Source of the DNA: Siderastrea siderea
Lineage: Eukaryota; Cnidaria; Anthozoa; Scleractinia; Rhizangiidae
Reading direction: 5' to 3'
NCBI GenBank assembly: GCA_964030785.1
Contig: OZ034971.1
Location: forward strand, 16,747,400 to 16,811,399
Length of the DNA stretch: 64,000 nt
Shown here: positions 51,353 through 63,709 of the stretch, piece by piece
Layout: every line of letters starts with the position of its first letter
Numbering within the stretch: position 1 is the first letter of the stretch
Notes under the pieces: generated by a model
The model's database searches: none
What the model saw: the letters and a program-made list of their open reading frames with translations, nothing else
Told to the model about the DNA's origin: nothing
Made by a program: the position numbers and the translations under genes

Positions 51353-53504
51353 ATGGCGTCGAGAGGTGGTGCTATTCCAGCCTTTCATCGTATTAACCCT
51401 CCAAGCTGTGGACCAAATAATTCGTTTTCAATAAGACGAATTTTAGATCTCCCAGAAGAGAGTGCAGAAGAATGTGCGTCATCTTCAAGTAACAGTTCAC
51501 CAGCCGAGAGTTACACTTTTTCTCTCCCAGTTGTCCCTCGCGCGGTTCGTCCCATGGTACACCATTACGGTGATGATGTACCATGCAGTGGTCTCATAAA
51601 TTGTCAGGAATTCGGTCTCACGCCTTATAGTCATCACTGGAGCTATGGAACTTTTTCTTTTAGGGACCAGGGATTTCCACTAGGTAAGTGAATCAGCAGC
51701 AATCACGCATATCAAAAGGTTGTTGTTTCTGACGTCCATGTTGTGCCTTCTACAGAAACACAACAATTCGAGCTCTTCTTTTGGGCCTAGGGTGAACTGG
51801 TTATTACTAGTTCCACGTTTGGTTTGAATTACGAACCGTTATAAGGGGAAAGTGGGATGTAAAAGAAATTTCATCCGAGGCAGTTATTGACTCATTCAAC
51901 CACGGCAGTTATTGACTCATTTTGCCACGTTTGCGTCTTCTTGTTTGTATCACAAAAGGGAGACTTTTAAATTTAAACGCCAATCAACGTTCTTTTAGTG
52001 ATTGTTTACAGCAGAAGATTAATAATTTCCACCAAGGGAACGAAATCTCTTCAAAAGGGTGTATTATTTTTAAAAGGTTATGGAGACCTTTCGCTCGAGA
52101 CAAATTTATGCAACAGGGAGAGAATTTGTCAAAGTTTAATTCCATCCAAAGAAAAGAAATTGCCGTCGCTGTATTTGAGTGTCGTTGAGAAGTTTGACCT
52201 GCCATTTTCAGTGTTGAATCTTTTTTCGATAAAGTTATGACTGTTTAGAGGCAACACAATTTTCTAATTTGTGAACATTTTCCACCGTGTGTAGGCACTT
52301 TGACCACCCTACTGCACTTATCCTTTTCTTGTATTATCGTAAAAGTCGCTGTTTCAAAAAATTACAGTTATACTCAAATAGGTGCCTAGTAACTCATCAT
52401 TCACATGAAAACACTTCCATTTTCATTTAACAAAGACATAAAGAAACCTTGTTGAATTTGAAATTTGAATTTGAGATAGAAGTGTGACAGTTTCAAGCCT
52501 GCACGTTTAACTCATGAAAATAATATATAGATATATATATATATATAGATATATATATATATATACTCATGATTAAAAAAATAAAATATACTATCCACCT
52601 TCCTGCAGCTTTTCGTACTCTCATCTCCAAAGAATCGATAGATTGCCCATAACAATAACTTTAAAGACGGAACTTTTGTTACTTTCATATCTTATTTACC
52701 ACTTTGTAAACTTGAACTCTTAATTTAACTAGCTTGCTTTCCTAAGAAAGATCGAATCTCTGCTTGCAAATTATTTTAATTTAACTGGACTCCAACATAT
52801 CGATCTCTTCCAACGGACGATCAAGGCTGGAGTAGCTTGATTTTAACGTCATGTCGTTGTAGTTCATTACTTGTTAAAAATTCGTATACGTTTTGACAAT
52901 TTAATTCTTCAGTTCTTCAACTCAACAGACTACATAGAAAAGGCGACGACACTTGTATCTTGTAGAAGTGTCCCTTGTTTGCCCTCGGTTGAACTCCTAG
53001 CTGCAGAAAATACCAAGGACTTTCCATTCACTTTTCACTTAGGTCTGATGGAATTACTTCATTCTTTTCTTGCCTTTATTGCTTCCTCACTTAGGGATCT
53101 TTCCAAAGAGGAGAAGACGTCCCATGCGAAAGAAGAAGCAGCGTCCATTGTTTTCCCCACACCAAATTCAAACCATGGAAAAGGAATTCGCCAAACAGCG
53201 GTACGTAACGGAGGACAGGCGAGCTCAGTTGGCTTTAGAGGTAAACCTAACTGAAACCCAAGTCAAAACGTGGTTCCAAAATCGACGAACAAAGTGGAAA
53301 AAGGAAACAAAAGATGAAGCGAGTTCAGCCTCAAGGCGCTGCTCTCAGGGAGATATGGAACATGTTTTACTCGCAATGCAGGGCACGCTGAGTCCTGTTT
53401 ACCAGAACATATGCGTTGATTCATATCCGATCAGAGTTTTGCCACAGTATTGTTCTGAGCCTTTGTTTCCTACTATCGGCTTTAAAGGTTCGTTCGTTTC
53501 ATAG
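51353..53504 (+). CDS. ANTP-class homeobox gene, Not-like, copy C (two exons)
   Basis: Exon 1 is 51353-51683 and exon 2 is 53095-53504, giving 246 aa; the 1411-bp intron is phase 1. Exon 1 is the same length as in B and carries EH1 FSIRRIL (25-31) and PVVPRAVRP (59-67). Exon 2 carries the basic run and a homeodomain with Met16, Q50 and WFQNRRTKW. The C-terminus ends KGSFVS. All frames and splice sites are intact. The differences from B concentrate outside the EH1, PVVPR and homeodomain segments, which suggests both copies are under constraint. It is a recent duplicate of B, and D is the third in the row. Role as for copy B: a predicted Groucho-recruiting DNA-binding repressor. Confidence 0.92.
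52528..52566. repeat. (AT)n microsatellite with AGAT interruptions
   Basis: TATATATAG-type dinucleotide repeat inside the intron of copy C; it has no counterpart in the shorter intron of copy B. Confidence 0.9.
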
Positions 53505-53639
53505 CTTGCACGGCTGTGTGCAAAACAAGAATTTGTTTTCTGTATTAAGTGGTATACTTAGCAGGTTAAGTTCAAATTGTGTTAGAACTCTTATGGAGTA
53601 GATTGATATAAGGAATATGTACAAGCTCAGAAACTTCGG

Positions 53640-55330
53640 CTTTTTTGCAGGTCAATTTTGTATATTATCAACTCTACGCTTACTTCGTATTTATCACTGA
53701 GGTTGGTACAAGTATTGCCTAAGTCAGAATTCAATTGAATGCATCCAATCCATTCGTAATATTTTTCAGTGCCAAGTATCGTGCTTAACATTGCTAGTAA
53801 AAATACGTTTCCTACTATCGACTTTGAAGGTTTGTTTGTTGCATAGATTGCCCTTGAACAAACCTGGCTCCCTGAACATCGACAAACAAAATGGAAAAAG
53901 GAAACAATAGATAAAGCTATTACACCCTCTCGCAGGGAGAAATGGAACATGTTTTGCTTGCGATGTAGAGCACACTGAGTGCTCTTTACCATAACATATG
54001 CATAGATTCACGTGTAAAGCCGTTCGGAGTTTTTTCACAGTATTGTCTGAACCTACGTTTCCTACTATAGACCTCAAAGGTTCGTTTCTTACATAGATTG
54101 CTCTTGAAAACAAAACACCACTGTTGTATGTTGTATTTAGCGGTACACGTATACCAAGAACAAAAATCTAAATGTTTTAGAATTTCCTTTTAGGTTTCTC
54201 TTATTCTGTAGATCGATATTAGGAAAATGTGCAAGTTTAAATCTTTGGCTTTTTAAGTTTTTGTATATTAACAAGTATACCCATACTTCATATTTATCAC
54301 TGAGGCTAGAACAATTTATTGCCGAAATCAGAAATTCATTCCAATGCATCCAATCCGTTTGTATTATTTCTCGTCGAACATCCGTGCTGCTAAGTTTATA
54401 TATCGCCCTTCTGTACTGTTTCGACAGCCTGAAAGAGGGTTTCTTCTCAACAGACATGACAACTAGCACATCTTAATCTCTTGCTGCTAGTAATCTAGCA
54501 AGTTATTGATGATTCCTTTGTATGACGATGTCTGATTTGCGACAGTCGCTCACAGTTTTCTTTTTACCCGCAAACCTTACGAAAAGAAAAACTATTATTG
54601 AGGAGTGTTCGCACCTATTTCACACCTACCAGTATACATTGTGTAATAAATTTTTAAGTGTCATATTCAACAGAGGAAGTTTAGTACTAAGATTATCAGC
54701 TTTGCTACGGTGCAAATTAAGCGGGCAGGAAAAGATGTTAAACGAGTGTCAAGTGCTTCCAAAATGTATTAAATCCTAATGGTAGATTTTAGAAAGGAGT
54801 GCCGTACTGGGTTAGTTTAGCAACTATTATTATACAGCGTAACTTAGAAACAAAGCAGTATCAAAGGTAAAATATTAAAATAAACTTTCGTTGTTGTTGT
54901 TGTTATAATTTCCTAATGATTGTGCACTAACTTTCTTCAAGGTTTAGGGGAAATATCTGACCTTTTCAAATGATCATTCATATTTTCGTTCAACCTAAGC
55001 TTGAGTACCCAGATCAAAAGCAATTGCTGGGTGTTTGACTTTCAAACCCTTAACTTCCAACAGCTACGAATTGTTCAGCTTCCTTGCATTAGATCTTGGA
55101 ACAAAGCCAGCAATACAAGTGACAGGAATGTGTTTCCGTAGATATAACTACCTTTTATTATTTATACAAATAGTTTTGTTCTTCATCATCAGACGGAAAC
55201 TCTGGCATTCCATTTGGCATATGAAACCGAACTTGTTGTCTAGGATAAGAAACAGACGGAATTTCGGTTGGACACTAAAGGAAGTCACTTAAAGTAAAGG
55301 TTGTTTTCAAAGCATGTGATTTCTGTTTAC
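53640..55330. repeat. duplicated 3' flank of copy C, itself partly tandemly duplicated
   Basis: The segment TATTTATCACTGAGG...CAATTGAATGCATCCAATCC at about 53685-53752 recurs at about 54290-54355, and both match the single segment after copy B at about 39660-39730. From about 54240 to 55330 the match to the B flank is colinear. AATAAA at 54645-54650 is a possible polyadenylation signal. Confidence 0.8.
53806..54095 (+). pseudogene. homeobox exon-2 debris downstream of copy C
   Basis: At 53806-53846 there is a copy of the gene's 3' coding end (CTACTATCGACTTTGAAGG through GCATAG). At 53866-54095 a longer piece starts inside recognition helix 3 (WLPEHRQTKWKKE in place of WFQNRRTKWKKE), then has stops and frameshifts through EMEHVLLAMQ-like and FPTI-like sequence to the terminal TAG. 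The homeodomain N-terminal half is absent. It arose by local duplication of exon 2 plus 3' flank and cannot encode a DNA-binding domain. Confidence 0.85.
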
Positions 55331-57478
55331 ATAAGAACATATTGCAGTTGGAATGGTTTATTCCTGAGGATTATTTGCTTGCACATGTTTGTCATTTATT
55401 AATTGGAATTGGGCCGTGCTTACAATTCTCCTCAGGGAACTCTTTTCCCCTCTCTCTAAAACATTTCTTTATTACTTTTTCCATCTTGTATTGAAAAAGT
55501 ATCTTGTAAATAGGTATAACGATGTCGAGACGATTGTTTAAAGGTTAAGATTTCAGTGAGAGCCCAGCTCCTTAAAATTTACACTGTGAGGTCTTCCTTC
55601 CTTAGGGTTTTAGTTCAGGAAAAATGGTGTCAACGCCAATACTCGTTAAGAGTATTCAAACAAATTAGCATGAATGCTGTTTAGAGGTAAAACAAAAGGT
55701 GGCACAATAGCAGAATCGAGTATAGGCAGGGACCCATGAACCACGGTCAATTTGCCACCCGACAGGTAAATAGACCCCTCGCCCACTATGGACAGAGTAC
55801 GATATGGGGGGAGAGGGTGGGGGAAGGGGCTGATTTTGATATTTGCTATTTGATTTTACTGTTTGCAGTCTTTTTGGCCATATTTAAAAAAAGGGTGCCT
55901 GTTTTCTTAATTATTCGTTTTATCGAACTTTTGATTAAACTTGTTAGATGTCACGCGTTTCCTTATAAGAGTCACTTATTAGATGAACAAAAGAAACAGT
56001 GACAAAAGGATAAAAAGGTATTGATTTTAGAGGCATGACAAGTGTGCTCAAGGGGAAATCTGACGAACCTCGTAAACAAAATTCGTTTGCCTTTAAATGT
56101 GAGATAAGACATCAATATTCTGTTAAAAAGAAACTTCAGGACGCGGTAAGTAAAACAAACACATGGAAGTATGAAAATGTTTCTGATCATTTTTTCGTGT
56201 TATAGGGCTGGCTGTACTACAACCAGAACGTCATCTATTAAAGTGCAGATGGAGCTACAGAAAGAGACCACCAACCTTTTTAGTGGCCAGTAGATTCTAA
56301 TATATATATATGCGCCATTACAGTTTGGTGTGGCACTGTTTTTCAACGCGTGAACAAAACAGTCCAAAATTTAATAGTTACGTCACCGGTGCCGAAAATG
56401 TTAGGTGTGCCGACCGGAGGTAATTTCGGCATTGGTAAACGAGGCACCATACCGAAAAAATGTGTTCGCATTCGAGGTCCACTCTTGGTCGATTTAGTTG
56501 CAGCTTCGAGCCCTCACGCGTGCGTAACAAAAACGACTGAGATCAATCAATCAATCAATCCTTTATTAACGTGGTCAGCACGCTTAGGAGTTTTGGAGAG
56601 GTTTGGAGTTTGATAAGCGCTTCATTGCTTGAAGAATCGATAAATCTCTCTGATTATGTTGTGCGTCCTCTCTGCGTCAAAACTTCTTACGACTCAAAAA
56701 ATAACTAGTAGAACAACCTAGTAGGACACAACTCCTCCCCATTTTCTCTCATAGACAATCGCAAAACATACAGAAGTAGGTACTGTAGCCACCTATCACC
56801 CTGACCTATGTTACAAAATAGCCTTGAGCAGGAGCTCGTCTTGACTTGCTTGTGAAAATGGGAAGTACATTGTGGCTGAATGGCATGTTGCAGGAATTTT
56901 AAGGTGCCCTTATCAAGTTTTAGAGGGTGTTATTTGAGTAAGACTAAGATTTGAACTCTTACCAAAAATCTCGCCGTTTCAACGTTGAGCTGAGTAATGG
57001 TTGGCAGGGGCCGTTGAATCTCCTTCAGTTTCTCTTTCCTGAATTTACAGGAAGACCCCGTTGTGATAAAATACCGTGCTAGGGTCGTTTGGAATGGTTT
57101 TCAAAACAGTCGACTCAATAAATGTAACTCTAATCTTATTATATCCGATCGGAGCTATGATGACCTGTAGGTAACCATGGGAGACGGTTTTCGTGACCGT
57201 GTACCCCGTACGACGCCGCATCATACTTCAGACGTAAAAGTATCACGCAGCGTCCTCATAAGTGATATTCAAACAGACGCCTCCCTAAACCCAAGCAAGA
57301 CCCGCTCATAAATCTCTTTTAATTGCAAAAAAAAGTAAATTGTTGATTATAGTGGTCAGCGCGTTTAGCTGTCCTCGGGACTGCCTTACGACAGACCAGC
57401 TATTTCACAGACGTGCCACTCAAACAACTGAAACAAACATTGCAAATGAAACATAACATGTTTTAAGAATCCCGACTG
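55331..57478. other. intergenic
   Basis: No gene supported. There is a G-rich tract at about 55806-55826, TATATATATA at 56301, a CAAT tetranucleotide run at 56543-56556, and a tRNA-like D-arm phrase at about 57350-57375 without the rest of a tRNA. Confidence 0.45.
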
Positions 57479-57479
57479 G

Positions 57480-57945
57480 TGGGAGGCAAACCAGTTGGCT
57501 ATTCACAAGCGCAGCCGAATAAGGGAGCATCAATACCAGTTGAATCAAGAACATGCCTATTTTTCAAGGAAAATTGTATGGAAGATGAACAGCATTTCTT
57601 GATGTATTGTCAAGGGTATAACAACCTCAGAAGCAAACTACCTATATTTTCTTATCAGCAAAACAGATGCTCATTTTGCCACTGTAAGTGATTATGATAA
57701 AATTACATATTTACTGAATTCAGGGAATGACAATACTTCTAAACTTGTAGGAAGTTATAGTCATTTAATGTTTCAGAAAAGAAAAGAAATAATTAATACG
57801 AATATAATCAAACAATTCAGATTCAGTCATCAGTAGCATTTATTTTTTCGTTACATTAGTTAATGTTTATCCTTTATTGTTACTAGACTAATACCTCCCA
57901 TTAGAGAGTAACGCACAATAAAGATATACTGTAACTGTTACTGTT
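57480..57945 (+). mobile_element. LINE 3' end (C-terminal zinc knuckle plus 3' UTR)
   Basis: The plus strand reads VESRTCLFFKENCMEDEQHF then LMYCQGYNNLRSKL, the C-x6-C...H-x4-C end of a LINE reverse transcriptase, continuing through a frameshift with ITYLLNSGND and HLMFQKRKEIIN. The 3' UTR ends ACCTCCCATTAGAGAGTAAC then GCACAATAAAGATA and passes into a simple-repeat tail. It is 5'-truncated. Confidence 0.7.
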
Positions 57946-57992
57946 ACTCACTCACTCACTCACTCACTCACTCACTCACTCACTCACTCACC
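57946..57992. repeat. (ACTC)n microsatellite tail
   Basis: About 11 ACTC units directly after the LINE 3' end. Confidence 0.95.
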
Positions 57993-58007
57993 CACTCACT
58001 TAGAGCT

Positions 58008-58230
58008 GACAATAAAAATACATCAAAAATAGTAGGTAAATATATACATTTAATGTTTCAAAAAAGGAAAGAGCTTCTTAACTTACAAACGCGATGAACA
58101 TTATATATATATATATATTTTTTTCTTTTTAAATGAATTTTTGTTATTTCTTAATTGTATTAGCTCATGCTCAAACCTTTATTGTAAACAGACCAATACC
58201 TCCCTTTGGAGAGTAAGGCGCAATAAAGAT
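58008..58230 (+). mobile_element. second, shorter copy of the same LINE 3' end
   Basis: TTTAATGTTTCAAAAAAGGA and ACCTCCCTTTGGAGAGTAAG then GCGCAATAAAGATTACT match the preceding element's end. It is interrupted by an (AT)n tract at about 58104-58120. Confidence 0.7.
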
Positions 58231-58556
58231 TACTATTACTATTACTATTACTATTACTATTACTATTACTATTACTATTACTATTACTATTACTATTACT
58301 ATTACTATTACTATTACTATTACTATTACTATTACTATTACTATTACTATTACTATTACAATTACTATTACTATTACTATTACTCACTCACTCACTCACT
58401 CATCCATTCATTCATCCACTCATTCATTAATTCATTCACTCACTCACTCACTCACTCACTCACTCACTCACTCACTCACTCACTCACTCACTCACTCACT
58501 CACTCACTCACTCACTCACTCACTCACTCACTCACTCACTCACTCATTCATTCATT
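58229..58556. repeat. (ATTACT)n followed by (ACTC)n microsatellites
   Basis: About 25 hexanucleotide units (58229-58383, one variant) then about 40 ACTC-type units with ATTC variants at both ends. They form the tail of the LINE copy. Long ORFs of Tyr, Ser/Asn or Thr/His/Ser residues here are artefacts. Confidence 0.97.
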
Positions 58557-59689
58557 CATCCATTCTTTCTCTTCTTTGTCTCTTACTTTCCCCTTTAGAG
58601 ACAAAAGAGTGGCCACTAGTGAGCGTAAACTTTTCGTTCTCAACGTATTCTCAAACCAAGATTCCTCGTTCTAGTATTCTGGAAGCAAGCCACAAAACGA
58701 TAGTGAAATGTGCCCATGGGATATCGTCCACTCGAGCTGACCCTCTCTTACAAATTGACTTTAATTCGGAAATGTAAAAACTGCAAGTTTTTATATTAAT
58801 CTTCTGAAAGCATTTTAGGCAAAAAAAATTCTTTTTGTACAAAGTTAAAAAAACCATGCCTTTCACAAGGCCGTCACCCTGTTTCTTTTGTTAACCTTCC
58901 TTTGAAATATACATATACACCTTTAAAAAAAACAGTCGGGTAAAAAGTGCAAACGATGGGCAATGCGATACAATGGGATTCTGGGGACGTGGCAATGGCA
59001 ATGATATTTGCAAATCTTCATTCCCAGAACGAAGGCATGCTGTATTATTATAAGGTGCAAGTTGTCTGAGAATAGAGGCAAATTTTTACACTTCCCTGAA
59101 CACCCACTGACTCGTATCGGTCATGGCTTATGCTTTTTACTCGACAACGTTTTTTCAATTAGGTGTTTAGTTTTTGAAACGTTACGTAGAGTTAGCACAG
59201 AACTGAGCGATGTTTCGACTTTTTCAGTGGTGGCATCATGGCTGCTGATGCTGTGTCCATGCTGTAACAGAGCATCAAAGTTTAACTTTCACACTTTCAA
59301 ACCAGAAACAACTACTAGGATTAATTGTTTCGAAACCGCTGACCCAGTCAGCCAGTGTAACAGCTTACTGATCAGTTTTCCAGCCTGCAGCCAGCTACAG
59401 TTTAACAATTACTCTATGAAATCGAGTCGTACTTGAACTCATAGCCAACGAGGTGCCGAGTCGATTTTGAGTTTAACAACCAGATTAAGTCCAATACTTG
59501 TTTTATTATATAGACAACCCCTGGATCAAGAAAAAGTTTCTTAACCATTCAAAACAAAATGTTCTCTGTAAAAAGCATCTCTTTCGCGCGACTTCTCTAC
59601 ATATCCTCCAACGTGAGCTGATAGCCGGTTTTTAGTAAGCGGAACTAGTCCGTGCGCGACACAACCTCGTATGATCTCGTGAAGGTTAG
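58557..59689. other. intergenic; one unassigned ORF
   Basis: A 142-codon plus-strand ORF (59008-59436) has no recognised motif. A minus-strand 66-codon ORF (59541-59741) reads HEIIRGCVAHGLVPLTKNRL and may be a transposon scrap. Confidence 0.4.
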
Positions 59690-61744
59690 GGTTGAGCTTA
59701 AATAGTTGCTCTTTGATGGCGATTCTGTAAATTAAGCTCAAAGGGTCAGATTTTTTATGCTCAGGTGAGTTTTATTCAGAACCAGTTATTCGTGAAGGCC
59801 TTTTTAATCTAGATGGTTCGTTCTTCGACGCACGCTTGTATACTCGGAAAAAATATAGTGTAAAACTATCTATCCTCTTTATTTGTTAGTTTCCATTCCT
59901 GATTTTATAATCAATCGCTATGGTCTACTGTGATTGTATATCCCTTGCTTGAGAGATTTTTAGTTTCTCAGTCTATTGTACTAAAGCCTTGTGCAGCTGT
60001 CGGTGCTTGTTTAAGAGGTTTTTATCTTGTGCTTTGTATACTGAAGTTGTGTAAATGTGTGTGAGTTGCGTCACGGGCCGCTCCTTATGTGGTCATATTA
60101 AAAGAGAGTCTTGAACCCACTCCAGTTTGAGCCACCGTGTATTTAGGATTTTACAAACAACCGAACCTAGGTTCGAATGGATGGTATAGATCTACAGAGG
60201 TCGACCTTGCCATCTCTGGATACTTTCTCTGCGCCTGATCCTTTGTCTGGTTTTGGAATAATGATGTCGTCACGTCACATAAGCTGGTTCATGGCTCTCA
60301 GTAGTGCCCTTGGTAGTGTTGGTCCTTTCCGTTGGATGTACTTGAGTGTAGTTGACTGCAGACCATTCAAAACTGGATTTTATTCAGCTACAGTAAGAGT
60401 ACGCAAAGGGATTGTGAATTTCAATCTGCTATACGGTGACTGATAGTTGGAGGGACGACATCATTATATGATGAGACAACGAATTCTTTCCTGCGATCAG
60501 CGGCATTATTTGCCTCATTTTTCAGATTCGTAATTTAGCTAGCTTGTTCTGGTATCGAGGGGGCGACTAATTTGAATGGAATCAATCAGCATCGCTTTCT
60601 TCAGACAGAGGCCGGAGAGCCACATAGATTTGTTCCTTTGGAAAATCTTACCTATCTAGGCTAACTCAGCCTTTGTTATTGTCACATTAGGAGTGGCTGG
60701 CGATGCGACCGACCTTGTTGGTGTCAAGAATGTAGAAGACATGAAATCAACGGAGAGGACGTTATTATATCAAGCGAAGTTCTGCCCTGTTTACCTGCAA
60801 CTGACTCACTGAACACAAAACACAAAACAAACAAAAATTCACCTTCTGGCTGACGTAACCATTCCCTGAAGACCAACGTAAATATGAAAGAAAGGCTACC
60901 AGGTATGAAGCAAAAACTCCAGTAAACCCACCTACACTGATCTTTATCGCATAACCTAAGTGATACCGAGTGTATTTATCGTGTAGAAAAGATCACAACT
61001 TACCTAGGCTTTGCTCAACCGAGTTTACCGTCTTAAGTCGTCATGGAAATATTTCTCTAAGGAGACAGTGACCATCTAAAAGCAACCATTCTCTTGTCTA
61101 AATATTCTCCACGAACTTTGTGCAATTCACTATTGACAAGTTAGTTCAGTGTTTCGAGAACAGCAGATCGACATTCTACTCAAACAAATACTTAAGTTAA
61201 AAAAGGAAAACGTTTCGACTAAGATCCGGACATCGTTCGGCTTTGTTTGGCAAGGAATCCTTATCATTCTATACTACTAGTCGAAAAAATTGTCATAAGG
61301 TCAAAATTGATAACAAGATTTAAAACCGCTGCTAATCAATCAACATGCTACCGCTTATAAATATCAATGTGAACTTATGATGTGAGTTATGGCTGCAAAT
61401 TGCACCGTGTTACACAACCGACGCAACTATTCGGAAAAAAAGTTAAAAGGAAGCCCAAATTGTCATCCTTCTTTACAGGAAGCCCAACGCGTCATACTTA
61501 TCTTGGTAAAAAAAAAATCAAGAAAGCTCAACTTTGTCTCAATACGTTTAAAAAACTATTAATTTAAGACAACAAAAAAGCGTTTCACAGTTGAAGAAAT
61601 CGCAACGTTATTTTTTGTCTCTGTTGCCGCTTATTTTCATTGTAAAAGATGCATCCAAACATCCTAAATCAAGAGTGTAGAATTGCCTCCCGGTTGCAAA
61701 CATTAGATTTGAACGTTATCAATGTAACGTAGCATATACAAGTT
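59690..61744. repeat. segmental duplication, 5' unit of copy D (paralogous to 48700-50900)
   Basis: Colinear with the region upstream of copy C, as described there, but interrupted at 61745 by a LINE absent from the C unit. After the LINE, the similarity to the C promoter flank resumes (ACTCTTCATTTA at about 63451 versus 51088). Confidence 0.85.
60195..60420 (-). mobile_element. Penelope-like RT fragment, duplicate of 49060-49440
   Basis: The minus strand reads YIQRKGP-like, PRALLRAMNQLM, a stop, then RDDIIIPKPDKGSG. It has diverged from the C-unit copy by substitutions and a deletion, so it was duplicated with its flank rather than independently inserted. Confidence 0.75.
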
Positions 61745-63338
61745 TTTTTTTTATTTTTTTTTTATTTTTTTTTTTTATTAATTACTTGCAAGCACAAAAA
61801 AGAAAACAACGCATACAGTACAAACACTAAAGCACGTAACTAAATAATACAGCAGAGTAAAAAGTAAGTGATCCTAATTACAATGGTACATTACCAAAAT
61901 TACAAAGAGTTAGTCAGTCGAGGGGAGGGGAAGTAACATTTTGAAAGTTATTTGGGTTTGCCATAGTTACATAGATATACAAAATATACTTAAACAATAT
62001 TTTCTATATATGAGTACAAGGGTGTTTACAGGTTTGCTAAAAAAAAAAATTAAAAAAATAACAGTCCTTAAGTCAGGGGGACAGGAGATAAACTCTTTAT
62101 AAACATTCTGCAAAAGGAATCCATTTTTTTGTGTCACCCGCTTTTGTCTCTAATACATATCTTGATTTAACAAGACGTAGAAAAGATGTGAAATTTGGTG
62201 AGGTTTCCTCTAATCTGGCTTGCCATATATGATACCGCGCTAGCAACAAGATATAGTTTAATTGAAGTGAATACTTAGAATGAGGATCCGGCCTCAGGCC
62301 CAAAGCTGTTGTATTCAATAGAGTGAATTCGCCTGTTATCGAGAGGTTGTCCTGAAGCCAGTCAGTCACTCTTTTCCAAAAGGAGGATGTAACGTGACAT
62401 GACCAAAAAAGGTGGATTAATGACTCTGAGGCACTGTGACAAAAAGTGCAATTTTCGTTATCCTTTCTTCCTATTTTAAAAAGGAACTTGTTAGTTGGTA
62501 TGCATCTATGCAAAAGTTTAAACTGGAACTCGATCAGTTTGGTGCTTTTAGTACAACTTGGAGCCATGAGGTACGCTTGTTCCCAGTTGAAAGTAGTTTT
62601 TTCATCTAGAAAATTGCAATCCTGAAACCATTTGTTTTGGCTGTTGCTCGGGGTTAGACCTTTTGTACTGATTAGCTTTTTGTAAATTATCGGGCCTGGT
62701 CTTTGACTTTTTATAATCTTATCGCAGAATGTTTCAGAGTTGCCTCCTCTAATCTCAGCAGCTCCGGTAGCGGTTTTTCGAAGGGACTTTACAGCTGATA
62801 ATAAGCCATAGAAACTAAGAGGACGTAATTTTATGTCATACTTTGACGCAAGAGCATTAAGGGACAGAAATTCGTTGTTTTCCGTCCTTTGAAGGTGTTT
62901 AACTTTTGTTATACCTTTTTCAAGCCAATCCTTAAAAAAAATTGGCTTGTTATCGACCCTTATTAAAGAGTTGAACCATAAACTCTGTTCGCGAAAATTG
63001 ATTTCAGAAGTTACTTGGCGCTCAAAATTGGTTTCGGCCCAGTATTCTAATATTTCTTTAAGGAAGGGATCCGTGACCTTTATCATTTTCTTTGTGTCAT
63101 CAACGTTAAGGTTACCCCGGAAGAGATTTTCCCAGCCATAGTTCTTGAGTTCCATATCGAAGAGGAGTTTCCATTTTCCTTTGTTGGTCGTGTCCAAGTA
63201 CTTTTTTACCCAAGTTGTTTTGAGAGATTTGTTAAAAGAGCAGAGATCAATCATTCTCAGACCTCCATTTCTGGGATCGTTGATCATAACTTTTCTCTTT
63301 ATTTTGTCACCTTTGCCATTCCATAGGAAATGGTAGAA
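61745..63338 (-). mobile_element. 5'-truncated L1/Tx1-like LINE with 12-bp target-site duplication
   Basis: An open reading frame of about 416 codons (63347-62097) encodes the post-RT C-terminal part: FYHFLWNGKGDKIKRKV at the start, GGLRMIDLCSFNKSLKTTWV, then the knuckle CTFCHSASESLIHLFWSC. The endonuclease and RT catalytic domain are absent, removed by 5' truncation during insertion. A T-rich tract at 61743-61780 is the complement of the poly(A) tail. CATATACAAGTT flanks both sides (61733-61744 and 63339-63350), a clear target-site duplication. The frame has no internal stop, so it is a young insertion. It lies in the D unit only. Confidence 0.9.
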
Positions 63339-63542
63339 CATATACAAGTTGAATTAAAATGTTAAGTCAATTATCTTTTAAATTATCTCCGTTAAAACAG
63401 ATCAAAGCTCCATAACGAACTCCTTGCCCAACCAGAAATGTCCAAATGTTCTACTCTTCATTTACGCAATTCTAATTCTTTCTCTCAGGAAAATTATCTA
63501 ACCTGGCTCCAAAGGCCCATCGTAAATTATTAGGGCAATCAC

Positions 63543-63709
63543 TTGTCTGTCAGTGTTAACGACTTTGATAGACAGCGATTGGTGCATTGTGAATGACAGG
63601 TAAAACGTCATTTAAGAGTCGGCGGTCTTCTATGTCGTCAACAAGAGATGCCTTTCCAAAGAAGCGACCCTATTTCACACACCCAAGGTAACCACATTGC
63701 GCTAACAAG
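63543..63709 (+). promoter_or_regulatory. conserved promoter/5' UTR block of homeobox copy D
   Basis: Third copy of the block: CTTTGAT at 63563-63569, ATTGG at 63578-63582, TGACAG at 63594-63599 and TTTAAGAGTCGGCGG. It differs locally at GGCGGTCTTCTATGTCG, where B and C have GGCGGCCACTGTC. Confidence 0.6.

Noticed and set aside
57350..57375. tRNA gene or tRNA-derived SINE
   Set aside because: Only a D-arm-like phrase (TATAGTGGTCAGCGCG) is present; no B box or acceptor stem pairs with it.
59008..59436. 142-codon ORF as a protein gene
   Set aside because: No motif, no splice context, unremarkable composition, and embedded in repeat-rich sequence.
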